From Pseudomonas putida (GTDB taxonomy: Bacteria > Pseudomonadota > Gammaproteobacteria > Pseudomonadales > Pseudomonadaceae), in the NCBI RefSeq assembly GCF_022627325.1, contig NZ_JAETZZ010000001.1, forward strand, positions 372,001 to 436,000: a stretch of DNA of 64,000 bases, given 5' to 3'. Shown one piece after another: positions 37,477 to 46,333 of this stretch; the stretch's first letter is position 1, and each line of letters opens with the position of its first letter. A model generated the notes under the pieces. The model saw only the letters and a list, made by a program, of their open reading frames with translations, was not told the DNA's origin and made no database searches. Position numbers and translations under genes: made by a program.

Positions 37477-40134
37477 ATGCGTACCGAACAACCGCAAGTG
37501 ATCTACCTCAAGGACTACCAGGCGCCCGATTACCTGATCGACGAGACGCACCTGACCTTTGAGCTGTTCGAGGACCACACGCTGGTCCATGCGCAACTGG
37601 TCATGCGCCGCAACCCGGCACGCGGTGCCGGCCTGCCGCCACTGGTGCTCGACGGCCAGCAGCTCGAACTGCTGCGCGCCTCGCTGGACGATCAGCAACT
37701 GCAGGCCAGCGACTACCAGCTCGAAGCCGACAGCCTGACGCTGCACCCCAAGGCCGAGCGTTTCACCCTGGACACCAGCGTCAAGATCCACCCCGAGAGC
37801 AACACCGCGCTGGAAGGCCTGTACAAGTCCGGCAAGATGTTCTGCACGCAGTGTGAGGCCGAGGGTTTCCGCAAGATCACCTACTACCTCGACCGCCCGG
37901 ACGTGATGAGCACCTTCACCACCACGGTGATCGCCGAGCAGCATCGCTACCCGGTGCTGCTGTCCAACGGCAACCCGATCGGCACTGGCCCGGCTGAAGA
38001 TGGCCGTCACTGGGCGACCTGGGAAGATCCGTTCATGAAACCGGCCTACCTGTTCGCGCTGGTGGCCGGTGACCTGTGGTGCGTCGAGGACACCTTCGTG
38101 CGCCAGTCCGGGCGCGATGTGACCCTGCGCATCTATGTCGAGCCGGAGAACATCGACAAGTGCGACCACGCCATGGTCAGCCTGAAGAAGTCCATGCGCT
38201 GGGATGAGGAAGTCTATGGCCGTGAATACGACCTGGACATCTTCATGATCGTCGCGGTCAACGACTTCAACATGGGCGCCATGGAAAACAAGGGCCTGAA
38301 CATCTTCAACTCCAGCTGCGTACTGGCCCGCGCCGAAACCGCCACCGATGCTGCCCACCAGCGGGTCGAGGGTGTGGTTGCCCACGAGTATTTCCACAAC
38401 TGGTCGGGCAACCGCGTGACCTGCCGCGACTGGTTCCAGCTGTCGCTCAAGGAAGGCTTCACGGTGTTCCGCGATGCCGAATTCAGCGCTGACATGAACT
38501 CGCGCACGGTCAAGCGCATCGAGGACGTCGCCTACCTGCGGACCCACCAGTTCGCCGAAGACGCAGGGCCCATGGCCCACCCGGTGCGCCCGGACAGCTT
38601 CATCGAGATTTCCAACTTCTACACCCTCACCGTGTATGAGAAGGGCGCCGAAGTGGTGCGCATGGTCCGTACCCTGCTGGGCGCCGAGGGTTTCCGCAAG
38701 GGCAGCGACCTGTACTTCGAACGCCATGATGGCCAGGCGGTGACCACCGACGATTTCATCAAGGCCATGGAAGACGCCAACAGCGTCGACTTCACCCAGT
38801 TCAAGCGCTGGTACAGCCAGGCGGGCACCCCGCGTCTGGAGGTCAGCGAGGTCTACGACGCCACGGCACACACCTACAGCCTGACCTTCCGCCAGAGCTG
38901 CCCGCAGACGCCGGACAAGGCCGAGAAGCTGCCGTTCGTGATCCCGGTCGAGCTGGGCCTGCTCGATGCCGAGGGCAACGACCTGCCTCTGCGCCTGGCC
39001 GGTGAGGCCGCCGCGGTGGGCACGGCCCGCGTGCTGTCGGTGACCGAGGCTGAGCAGACCTTCACGTTCGAAGGTATCCAGGCCAAGCCGCTGCCATCGC
39101 TGCTGCGCGGCTTCAGTGCGCCGGTGAAGCTGAGCTTCCCGTATGACCGGGACCAGCTGATGTTCCTGATGCAGCACGACAGCGATGGCTTCAACCGCTG
39201 GGAAGCGGGCCAGCAGTTGGCTGTACAGGTGCTGCAGGAGCTGATCGGCCAGCATCAGCGTGGTGAAGCGCTGCAGCTTGACCAACGCCTGATCACGGCA
39301 CTGGGCACGGTGCTGGGCAACGAATCCCTGGACGCCGCGATGGTTTCCGAGATGCTGTCGCTGCCAGGCGAAGCCTACCTGACCGAGATCAGCCAGGTGG
39401 CCGATGTCGACGCGATCCACGCGGCACGCGAGTTCGCCCGCCGGCAGATCGCCGAGCAGCTGTTCGATGGCCTGTGGGCGCGCTACCAGGCGCACCGCGA
39501 GGTGTCGCGCAACACCGCCTACGTCGCCGCGGCCGAGCACTTCGCCCGTCGCAGCCTGCAGAACATCGCCCTGTCGTACCTGATGCTCAGCGGTAAGGCG
39601 CAGGTGCTGGAAGCGACCCTGGAGCAGTTCGAGCACTGCGACAACATGACCGAGCGCCTGACCGCGCTGGCCGTGCTGGTCAACTCGCCGTTCGAGGCGG
39701 AGCGCGCCAAGGCGCTGGAAACCTTTGCCGAGCACTTCAAGGACAACCCGCTGGTCATGGACCAGTGGTTCAGCGTGCAGGCCGCCAGCACGCTGCCCGG
39801 CGGGCTGGCGCGGGTCAAAGCGCTGATGCAGCACCCGGCGTTCACCTTGAAGAACCCGAACAAGGTACGGGCGCTGATCGGTGCCTTTGCCGGGCAGAAC
39901 CTGGTCAACTTCCATGCCGCCGATGGCTCGGGTTATCGCTTCCTGGCGGACCTGGTGATCGAGCTCAATGCGCTGAACCCGCAGATCGCTTCGCGTCAAC
40001 TGGCGCCGCTGACCCGCTGGCGCAAGTATGACGACGCGCGTCAGGCGTTGATGAAGGGCGAGCTGGAGCGGATTCTGGCTTCCGGGGCGCTGTCCAGCGA
40101 TGTCTATGAGGTGGTGAGCAAGAGCCTGGCGTGA
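37477..40134 (+). CDS. pepN: Aminopeptidase N
   Basis: An 885-residue M1-family metallo-aminopeptidase acting on peptides in the cytoplasm. Exopeptidase motif GAMEN at 267-271; zinc site HEYFH at 303-307 with the third ligand Glu326 in LKEGF; catalytic tyrosine region FYTLTVYEKGAEVV. Full family length with the C-terminal alpha-helical domain. AAAAGGACC stands before the ATG. Last gene of the nadK run. Confidence 0.98.
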   Translation: MRTEQPQVIYLKDYQAPDYLIDETHLTFELFEDHTLVHAQLVMRRNPARGAGLPPLVLDGQQLELLRASLDDQQLQASDYQLEADSLTLHPKAERFTLDTSVKIHPESNTALEGLYKSGKMFCTQCEAEGFRKITYYLDRPDVMSTFTTTVIAEQHRYPVLLSNGNPIGTGPAEDGRHWATWEDPFMKPAYLFALVAGDLWCVEDTFVRQSGRDVTLRIYVEPENIDKCDHAMVSLKKSMRWDEEVYGREYDLDIFMIVAVNDFNMGAMENKGLNIFNSSCVLARAETATDAAHQRVEGVVAHEYFHNWSGNRVTCRDWFQLSLKEGFTVFRDAEFSADMNSRTVKRIEDVAYLRTHQFAEDAGPMAHPVRPDSFIEISNFYTLTVYEKGAEVVRMVRTLLGAEGFRKGSDLYFERHDGQAVTTDDFIKAMEDANSVDFTQFKRWYSQAGTPRLEVSEVYDATAHTYSLTFRQSCPQTPDKAEKLPFVIPVELGLLDAEGNDLPLRLAGEAAAVGTARVLSVTEAEQTFTFEGIQAKPLPSLLRGFSAPVKLSFPYDRDQLMFLMQHDSDGFNRWEAGQQLAVQVLQELIGQHQRGEALQLDQRLITALGTVLGNESLDAAMVSEMLSLPGEAYLTEISQVADVDAIHAAREFARRQIAEQLFDGLWARYQAHREVSRNTAYVAAAEHFARRSLQNIALSYLMLSGKAQVLEATLEQFEHCDNMTERLTALAVLVNSPFEAERAKALETFAEHFKDNPLVMDQWFSVQAASTLPGGLARVKALMQHPAFTLKNPNKVRALIGAFAGQNLVNFHAADGSGYRFLADLVIELNALNPQIASRQLAPLTRWRKYDDARQALMKGELERILASGALSSDVYEVVSKSLA

Positions 40135-40146
40135 AGCCTTGGCTGC

Positions 40147-40192
40147 CCCACAAGTAATGCACATGGCTTCAGTGCGGTGCATTACTTGTGGG
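40147..40192. terminator. 16-bp perfect inverted repeat after pepN
   Basis: CCCACAAGTAATGCAC (40147-40162) and GTGCATTACTTGTGGG (40177-40192) with a 14-base loop, 12 bases past the pepN stop. No T-tract; it may end or stabilise the long nadK-pepN transcript. Confidence 0.6.
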
Positions 40193-40230
40193 TGCGACTG
40201 TCTTGCCAGCGATCCAGTTCAACGGTGAAT

Positions 40231-40270
40231 GGCACCGGCTTCACCGGCGATTGGGCTGTGCAACAGCCCC
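40231..40270 (-). repeat. Degenerate REP-like element
   Basis: Read on the minus strand it gives GGGGCTGTTGCACAGCCC followed by ATCGCCGGTGAAGCCGGTGCC, the layout of the REP element at 43866-43935 with several substitutions. The rest of the 290-base gap 40135-40424 has no gene. Confidence 0.6.
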
Positions 40271-40424
40271 CCGTGTCTGGTTAACAAAACATAACGTCCT
40301 GCTCGTTGTGTTCCCGCAATCATCCCCGCTACGATGGCCCGAAGCTATTGCAGGCCTCTACTACAGGGTTTTCGCAGTACCTGCAAGGCACAGACCCACC
40401 AAGAACAACAAACAGGGGATGGTC

Positions 40425-41465
40425 ATGAGGGAGCGGGTGATGACGCATGCCAGGCGCAGTGCCTGGCCGATGGCGGCCAGCGCAATGCTGGCGCTGGCAC
40501 TGGCGATGTGGGCGGGGAGCACGCAAGCCGCCGCTGTCCAGGAGTATTCCACCGAATCAGCAAAGGCCAGCCAGAGCCTGCTGATCGACGCCGCTCATGC
40601 TGGCAAGCGCCTGGTGGTGGTGGGCGATCGCGGCCACATTCTGTTCTCCGATGACCAGGGCAAGACCTGGACCCAGGCCCGGGTGCCTACCCGGCAATTG
40701 CTCACCGCAGTGTTCTTCGTCGACGACAAGCGTGGCTGGGCAGTCGGGCACGACGCGCAGATTCTCGCCAGCAACGATGGCGGTGCGACCTGGAGCAAGC
40801 AGTTCGAAGACCTTGCCCGTGAAGCCCCGCTGCTCGATGCCACTTTCCTCGATGCCCAGCACGGCTTTGCCGTGGGCGCCTACGGTGCATTGCTGGAAAC
40901 CCGCGACGGCGGCCAGCACTGGCAGGACGTCGCCGAGCGCCTGGACAACCCCGACCAGATGCACCTCAACGGCATTGCCCAGATCAGGGATGCCGGCCTG
41001 TTCATCGTCGGCGAGCAGGGCAGCATGTTCCGCTCCAGTGACAGCGGGCAGAGCTGGAGCAAGGTCGACGGGCCCTACGAGGGCTCGCTGTTCGGCGTGA
41101 TCGGCACCGCCCAGCCGCAGACGTTATTGGCCTATGGCCTGCGCGGCAACCTGTTCCGCTCCACGGACTTCGGCGACAGCTGGCAGCCGATCGAACTCAA
41201 GGCCGCACGCGGCAACCTCGAATTCGGCCTGGCCAGCGCTACGCTTCTGGATGATGGCAGCCTGGTATTGGTCGGTAATGGCGGCAGCGTGCTGCGCAGC
41301 ATCGATGACGGGAAGCGCTTCACGGTCTACAACCGCGCCGACCGTATCGCCTTGGCCGGCGTCAGTGGCCTGGCCAATGGTGGCTTGCTGCTGGTAGGGC
41401 AGGGTGGTGTCCACCTGGCCACCGCTGAAGGAGCCGACCAGGCAGCCCAGGAGCCTCGCCCATGA
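40425..41465 (+). CDS. Secreted YCF48-like Asp-box beta-propeller protein
   Basis: A 346-residue exported protein (signal MRERVMTHARRSAWPMAASA..., cleavage near TQA-AAV). The ATG at 40425 has AGGGG 8 bases ahead; ATGs at 40419 and 40440 are possible. At least six Asp-boxes (S/T-x-D-x-G-x-x-W/F) are visible: FSDDQGKTW, ASNDGGATW, ETRDGGQHW, RSSDSGQSW, RSTDFGDSW, RSIDDGKRF. That predicts a propeller of the BNR/YCF48 (Ycf48/HCF136) class. Its stop overlaps the start of the RND exporter gene, so I infer a periplasmic partner of that exporter. Confidence 0.88.
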   Translation: MRERVMTHARRSAWPMAASAMLALALAMWAGSTQAAAVQEYSTESAKASQSLLIDAAHAGKRLVVVGDRGHILFSDDQGKTWTQARVPTRQLLTAVFFVDDKRGWAVGHDAQILASNDGGATWSKQFEDLAREAPLLDATFLDAQHGFAVGAYGALLETRDGGQHWQDVAERLDNPDQMHLNGIAQIRDAGLFIVGEQGSMFRSSDSGQSWSKVDGPYEGSLFGVIGTAQPQTLLAYGLRGNLFRSTDFGDSWQPIELKAARGNLEFGLASATLLDDGSLVLVGNGGSVLRSIDDGKRFTVYNRADRIALAGVSGLANGGLLLVGQGGVHLATAEGADQAAQEPRP

Positions 41466-43858
41466 CCAGTCGAGAGAGCATCATGCATCCCCACCACCAG
41501 GACAAGCCCACGCTGCTGGAACGCCTGATTTTCAACAACCGCCCGGTGGTCATCGCCCTGTGCGTGCTGGTGAGCATCTTCCTGTTCTGGCAGGCCTCGC
41601 AGATTCGCCCCTCGACCAGCTTCGAGAAAATGATCCCGCTCGAACACCCGTTCATCGAGCAGATGATGGCGCACCGCAACGACCTGGCCAACCTCGGCAA
41701 CACCGTGCGCATTTCGGTCGAGGCGGTCAACGGCGACATTTTCGACAAGGACTACATGGAGACCCTGCGCCAGATCCATGACGAGGTGTTCTACATCCCC
41801 GGCGTCGACCGTGCGGGCCTCAAGTCGTTGTGGAGCCCCAGCGTGCGCTGGAGTGAAGTCACCGAGGAGGGGTTCTCCGGCGGTGAAGTCATCCCCAATA
41901 CGTACGACGGTTCGCAGGACAGCCTCGACTCACTGCGCGACAACGTGCTCAAGTCCGGCCAGGTCGGGCGCCTGGTGGGCAACAACTTCAAGTCCAGCAT
42001 CGTCGATGTACCTTTGCTGGAAAGCTACCCCGATCCGCAAGACCCCGGTAAGCAGGTCAAGCTGGACTACCAGCAGTTCTCGCATCTGCTCGAGGAGAAA
42101 ATCCGCGACAAGTTCCAGGCACAGAACCCGAATGTGAAGGTGCACATCGTCGGCTTCGCCAAAAAGGTCGGTGACCTGATCGACGGCCTGGTGATGGTGG
42201 CGATGTTCTTTGGTGTCGCGCTGGTCATCACCTGGGTCTTGCTCTACTGGTTCACCTGGTGCATCCGCAGCACCATCGCCGTGCTGATCACCACCTTGGT
42301 GGCAGTGGTCTGGCAATTGGGCCTGATGCATGTGGTGGGCTTTGGCCTGGACCCTTACTCGATGCTGGTGCCATTCCTGATCTTCGCCATCGGCATTTCC
42401 CATGGGGTGCAGAAGATCAACGGCATCGCCCTGCAGTCCAGTGACGCCGAGAATGCCCTGACCGCCGCCCGGCGCACCTTCCGCCAGCTGTTCCTGCCCG
42501 GGATGATCGCCATTCTCGCCGACGCCGTGGGCTTCATTACCCTGCTGATCATCGACATCGGCGTGATCCGCGAACTTGCCATCGGTGCGTCGATCGGCGT
42601 GGCGGTCATCGTCTTCACCAACCTGATCCTGCTGCCGGTCGCGATTTCCTATATCGGCATCAGCAAAAAGGCCATCGAGCGCAGCAAGAAGGACGCCACC
42701 CGTGAGCACCCGTTCTGGCGCCTGCTGTCGAATTTCGCCAGTGCCAAGGTGGCGCCGGTGTCCATTGCCCTGGCCCTGGTCGCCTTCGCTGGCGGCTTGT
42801 GGTACAGCCAGAACCTGAAAATCGGCGACCTCGACCAGGGCGCGCCGGAGCTGCGCCCGGACTCGCGCTACAACCAGGACAACAACTTCATCATCAGCAA
42901 CTACTCGACCAGCTCCGATGTGTTGGTGGTGATGGTCAAGACGCCCGCCGAAAGCTGCTCGATCCACTCGACCCTGGCACCGATCGACGAGCTGATGTGG
43001 ACCATGGAAAACACCCCCGGCGTGCAGTCGGCGATCTCCCTGGTGACGGTGTCCAAGCAGGTGATCAAGGGCATGAATGAGGGCAGCCTGAAATGGGAAA
43101 CCTTGTCGCGCAACCCTGACATCCTCAACAACTCCATCGCCCGCGCCGACGGCCTGTATAACGCCGACTGCTCGCTGGCACCGGTGCTGGTGTTCCTCAA
43201 CGACCACAAGGCCGAAACCCTTGAGCGGGTCACCAGCGCTGCCAAGGCGTTTGCCGAAAGCCACGACAAGGACGGCTTGCAGTTCCTGCTGGCGGCGGGC
43301 AACGCCGGGATCGAGGCTGCGACCAACGAGGTGATCAAGTCCGCCGAGCTGACCATCCTGATCCTGGTGTACATCTGCGTGGCGGTGATGTGCCTGATCA
43401 CCTTCCGCTCCTTTGCTGCCACTTTGTGCATCGTCCTGCCGCTGGTGCTGACCTCGGTGCTGGGCAATGCGCTGATGGCATTCATGGGGATCGGCGTGAA
43501 GGTCGCCACCTTGCCCGTGGTGGCGCTGGGCGTGGGTATCGGTGTTGACTACGGCATCTACATCTACAGCCGTCTGGAAAGCTTCCTGCGTGCCGGCCTA
43601 CCGCTGCAGGAGGCCTATTACCAGACCCTGCGTTCGACCGGCAAGGCGGTGCTGTTCACCGGCCTGTGCCTGGCCATCGGCGTGTGCACCTGGATCTTCT
43701 CGGCCATCAAGTTCCAGGCCGACATGGGGCTGATGCTGACCTTCATGCTGCTGTGGAACATGTTCGGTGCGCTGTGGCTGCTGCCGGCGCTGGCGCGGTT
43801 CCTGATCAAGCCCGAGAAGATGGCAGGCAAGCAGGGCGGTTCGATCTTCGCCCATTGA
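41462..43858 (+). CDS. RND/MMPL superfamily exporter
   Basis: A 798-residue RND-type membrane protein with two repeats: one helix near 28-46, a periplasmic loop, five helices ~235-400 (FFGVALVITWVLLYWF... FLIFAIGISHGVQKINGIAL), a second loop, and five more helices ~625-785 (LVLTSVLGNALMAFMGIGV, VGIGVDYGIYIYSRLESFL). Unlike HAE pumps it has no adaptor or outer-membrane gene nearby; members of this class move lipids, hopanoids or other hydrophobic cargo. Start overlaps the Asp-box gene (ATGA); ATG eight codons on is an alternative. Cargo unknown. Confidence 0.9.
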   Translation: MTSRESIMHPHHQDKPTLLERLIFNNRPVVIALCVLVSIFLFWQASQIRPSTSFEKMIPLEHPFIEQMMAHRNDLANLGNTVRISVEAVNGDIFDKDYMETLRQIHDEVFYIPGVDRAGLKSLWSPSVRWSEVTEEGFSGGEVIPNTYDGSQDSLDSLRDNVLKSGQVGRLVGNNFKSSIVDVPLLESYPDPQDPGKQVKLDYQQFSHLLEEKIRDKFQAQNPNVKVHIVGFAKKVGDLIDGLVMVAMFFGVALVITWVLLYWFTWCIRSTIAVLITTLVAVVWQLGLMHVVGFGLDPYSMLVPFLIFAIGISHGVQKINGIALQSSDAENALTAARRTFRQLFLPGMIAILADAVGFITLLIIDIGVIRELAIGASIGVAVIVFTNLILLPVAISYIGISKKAIERSKKDATREHPFWRLLSNFASAKVAPVSIALALVAFAGGLWYSQNLKIGDLDQGAPELRPDSRYNQDNNFIISNYSTSSDVLVVMVKTPAESCSIHSTLAPIDELMWTMENTPGVQSAISLVTVSKQVIKGMNEGSLKWETLSRNPDILNNSIARADGLYNADCSLAPVLVFLNDHKAETLERVTSAAKAFAESHDKDGLQFLLAAGNAGIEAATNEVIKSAELTILILVYICVAVMCLITFRSFAATLCIVLPLVLTSVLGNALMAFMGIGVKVATLPVVALGVGIGVDYGIYIYSRLESFLRAGLPLQEAYYQTLRSTGKAVLFTGLCLAIGVCTWIFSAIKFQADMGLMLTFMLLWNMFGALWLLPALARFLIKPEKMAGKQGGSIFAH

Positions 43859-43865
43859 GTGCGGG

Positions 43866-43935
43866 GGGCCGCTTTGCGGCCCATCGCCGGCAAGCCAGCT
43901 TCCACAAGGCCTGTGGAAGCCGGCTTGCCGGCGAT
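43866..43935. repeat. REP element (two hairpins)
   Basis: Hairpin GGGCCGC-TTT-GCGGCCC (43866-43882), then 24-base arms ATCGCCGGCAAGCC... (43883-43906) and ...GGCTTGCCGGCGAT (43912-43935) with one mismatch and a 5-base loop. This is the common REP layout of the P. putida group, placed 8 bases after the exporter stop, where it may also end transcription. Confidence 0.85.
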
Positions 43936-43974
43936 CATCCGTGAAGCCGGTGCCATGCAACGCAGCGCCAAGGC

Positions 43975-43980
43975 TATAAT
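43975..43980 (+). promoter_or_regulatory. Candidate -10 box for the gene at 44008
   Basis: Perfect TATAAT 28 bases before the ATG, directly after the REP element; no clear -35. Confidence 0.4.
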
Positions 43981-44007
43981 GCCGGCTCACTTGTAATTGG
44001 TGCTCCC

Positions 44008-44301
44008 ATGTCCCCCCTCGCCACCGCCCTCGCATCCTGCGACATGCTACTGATCGACGGCCTCCACGCCTTCGACTTCACCCTCGATGCAACAGGCCTG
44101 ACGGTCGAATGCATGGACGGCCGCCAACACCGTCGCTGGACCTTCACTGCCGAACAGGTCGCCGCCGCCATCGGTGCCGGTGACGAGTGGCAACTGCACG
44201 ATGCCCAGGGTGAGCATCGTCTAGTCTGTATGAGTGCCTTTCGCGCCCCGGATGAAGAAGAACACCATGAACCGGACTTGGACGAGCCTGCTGACCGCTA
44301 G
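44008..44301 (+). CDS. Small conserved cytosolic protein (possibly DUF5629)
   Basis: A 97-residue protein, MSPLATALASCDMLLIDGLH..., with the segment FTLDATGLTVECMDGRQHRRW and an acidic tail DEEEHHEPDLDEPADR. No signal or membrane segment. It resembles the small Pseudomonas family DUF5629, from memory only. Its last 35 bases overlap the next gene in another frame. Confidence 0.7.
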   Translation: MSPLATALASCDMLLIDGLHAFDFTLDATGLTVECMDGRQHRRWTFTAEQVAAAIGAGDEWQLHDAQGEHRLVCMSAFRAPDEEEHHEPDLDEPADR

Positions 44302-45397
44302 CCTCATGACCCTGACTTTCACTACCCAGGCTGCCACGCTGCTGGTGGGCAGTTACACCGATGGCGCCAGCCAAGGTATCTACCGCTACCTGTTCGACAG
44401 CAAGACTGGCCGTATCGACCCCACGCCGCAGCAGGTGGTCAAGAGCGTCAGCCCGTCGTGGCTGGTACTCTCGGCCGACCAGCGGCAACTGTTCACGGTC
44501 AACGAAACGCCGCAAGGCCATGCCAGCAGTTTCAGTGTGAACGACGACGGCGAGATCAAGCCGCTCAACCAGGTGGCCAGCCGTGGCGATGAACCGACAC
44601 ACGCCAGCCTGAGCCGCGACCAGCGTTACCTGTTCGTCGCCAACTATGCTGTCGCCCCCGACCCGGGCGGCAGCCTGGTGGTGATCCCGGTGGCCAAGGA
44701 CGGCAAGCTCAAGGACGTGGTGCAACAAGCGCGGCACAAGGCCAGCGGCGTCAACCCCGAGCGCCAGGCCGGTGCCCATGTGCACGCCGTGGTGCTGTCG
44801 CCCGATGGCAGCCACCTGTATGCCAGCGACCTGGGCGCGGACAAGGTGTTCATCTACCGCTACGACGGCGCCAGCGTCGACCGGCCCCTGAGCGCTGCGA
44901 TACCGGCGTCTGTCGAGTTGCCGCCCGGCAGCGGCCCGCGTCATCTGTTGTTCGATGCCAAGGGGCGGCATGCCTACCTGACACTGGAAATGAGCGCCGA
45001 AGTGGTCGTGTTCGATGTCGACGACGCTGCGCTGCACGAACGCCAGCGCCTGCCGCTGACCGAGCAGAAAGACGCTGCGGCCAAGGCCGCGGGCGGACTG
45101 CACCTGTCGGCAGACGGGCGCTTCCTGTATGTCAGCAACCGTGGCACAGCCAACGAGATCGTGGTTTTCAGCGTGGGCAAAGAGGACGGCCAATTGGCCT
45201 TTTTGCAGCGCCGTTCGGTAGAGGGCGACCACCCACGGGAGTTCGCGCTGGACCCAAGCGACAACTTCCTGCTGGTGGCCAACCAGAAGAGCAACCAGAT
45301 CGTGGTCATCCGCCGCGACCCGCGTACTGGCAAGCTCGGTGAAACCGTGCAGACCTTGCCACAGGACGCGCCTTCGGACCTGAAGTTTATCGATTGA
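44267..45397 (+). CDS. Secreted lactonase-family beta-propeller (6-phosphogluconolactonase-like)
   Basis: A 376-residue seven-bladed propeller of the YbhE/Pgl lactonase family, exported: signal MNRTWTSLLTASLMTLTFTT with cleavage near TQA-ATL. Blade motifs include LLVGSYTDGASQGIYRY, PSWLVLSADQRQLFTVNE and GGLHLSADGRFLYVSNRG. Export argues against a pentose-phosphate role and for a periplasmic lactonase or carboxymuconate-cyclase-like activity. ATGs at 44234 and 44252 are in frame; 44267 gives the best signal peptide with GAAGAAG in front. Confidence 0.88.
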   Translation: MNRTWTSLLTASLMTLTFTTQAATLLVGSYTDGASQGIYRYLFDSKTGRIDPTPQQVVKSVSPSWLVLSADQRQLFTVNETPQGHASSFSVNDDGEIKPLNQVASRGDEPTHASLSRDQRYLFVANYAVAPDPGGSLVVIPVAKDGKLKDVVQQARHKASGVNPERQAGAHVHAVVLSPDGSHLYASDLGADKVFIYRYDGASVDRPLSAAIPASVELPPGSGPRHLLFDAKGRHAYLTLEMSAEVVVFDVDDAALHERQRLPLTEQKDAAAKAAGGLHLSADGRFLYVSNRGTANEIVVFSVGKEDGQLAFLQRRSVEGDHPREFALDPSDNFLLVANQKSNQIVVIRRDPRTGKLGETVQTLPQDAPSDLKFID

Positions 45398-45520
45398 CTA
45401 TCGATGGACGTGATAATCCCTACCACCGCAATGAATTTCTGTGGCGGACCTCAGCGGCGTAAGTTTGACCCAAGGCCCAGACGGGCCAACGTCAAACCAC
45501 CGAAGTCGAGGTCAGCCCAG

Positions 45521-45700
45521 ATGAACTTCAATCTTTTCCCGGTCATCGCCGCATCCGCCCTTTCCGCCTCAGTCGTGCTGCCGGCGCATGCCCAGGCTGA
45601 TACCCGCAACAAGGTAACCGCCACCCACAGCTATACCGAGCAGTACCTGCGTCAGAGTGCCCATTTTCATGCGGCCTTGAGCGCTAAACCCAACCATTGA
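45521..45700 (+). CDS. Small secreted protein, 59 residues
   Basis: Signal peptide MNFNLFPVIAASALSASVVL with cleavage near AHA-QAD, then a mature part of ~36 residues containing TATHSYTEQYLRQSAHFHAA. GAGG lies about 8 bases before the ATG; the frame is open 39 codons upstream but without signal character. No family recognised. Confidence 0.7.
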   Translation: MNFNLFPVIAASALSASVVLPAHAQADTRNKVTATHSYTEQYLRQSAHFHAALSAKPNH

Positions 45701-45733
45701 GCCCTGCGCGAACCGCGACAGGCGCCGGCCAAC

Positions 45734-46333
45734 TCACTTGGCCATCACCGCCTTGAACAGCTCAGACGCCAGCCACCTCTCCAGCCAGCTCCGCACACGC
45801 GGATAAGCCGCCTCGGCGAACCACTGCGGTTCGACCCCGGCAAACTGGCGCATCAGGGGCAACAGCGCGGCGTCGACCAGGCTTGCGTGGCTGGCCAGCA
45901 GGTAAGGCCGGCCCTCTAGCAACTGTTCAAGCTCGGCCAGCCAAGCCTCGGCCTGCTGGCGGTAGTGTTCGCGCGTGTGCTCGGGGTATCGCTCGGCATA
46001 TTTGTACAGGTTGACCTGCGCTTTGAACTCGCTGTCGTTGCGGGCAATAAGCCGCTCAGCCTGTCGCGCGGCTGCGGGGTCGGCTTGCAACCGCCAGTCC
46101 TGCGGGTCATTGCGCTCGAGCGCCCAGCGCATGATGTCCAGGCTTTCCTCCAGCACGCCTTCACCGGTATCGAGCACCGGTACCGTCCCCTTGGGTGACA
46201 AGGCCAGCAACTCGGCCGGCTTGTTCTTCATCGCCACTTCGTGGATGTGCACTTTGCACCCGGCATAGTGCAGGGCCAGGCGCGCTCGCATGGCCCAAGG
46301 GCAGCGGCGGAAGGAGAAAAGAATCACCCGCAC
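45734..46333 (-). CDS. Glutathione S-transferase family protein
   Basis: A 199-residue GST: N-terminal thioredoxin-like domain MRVILFSFRRCPWAMRARLA with CPWA at the active-site turn, GTVPVLDTGEGVLEESLDIM (cis-Pro and glutathione-contact ES), then an all-helical C-terminal domain with SLVDAALLPLMRQF. The 5' end overlaps the sbcC stop by 10 bases, placing it last in an sbcD-sbcC-GST transcript. Confidence 0.92.
   Translation of the reverse strand: MRVILFSFRRCPWAMRARLALHYAGCKVHIHEVAMKNKPAELLALSPKGTVPVLDTGEGVLEESLDIMRWALERNDPQDWRLQADPAAARQAERLIARNDSEFKAQVNLYKYAERYPEHTREHYRQQAEAWLAELEQLLEGRPYLLASHASLVDAALLPLMRQFAGVEPQWFAEAAYPRVRSWLERWLASELFKAVMAK

Noticed and set aside
37417..40182. 921-codon minus-strand open frame opposite pepN
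   Set aside because: Same effect: antisense of a strongly codon-biased gene with all catalytic motifs present on the plus strand.
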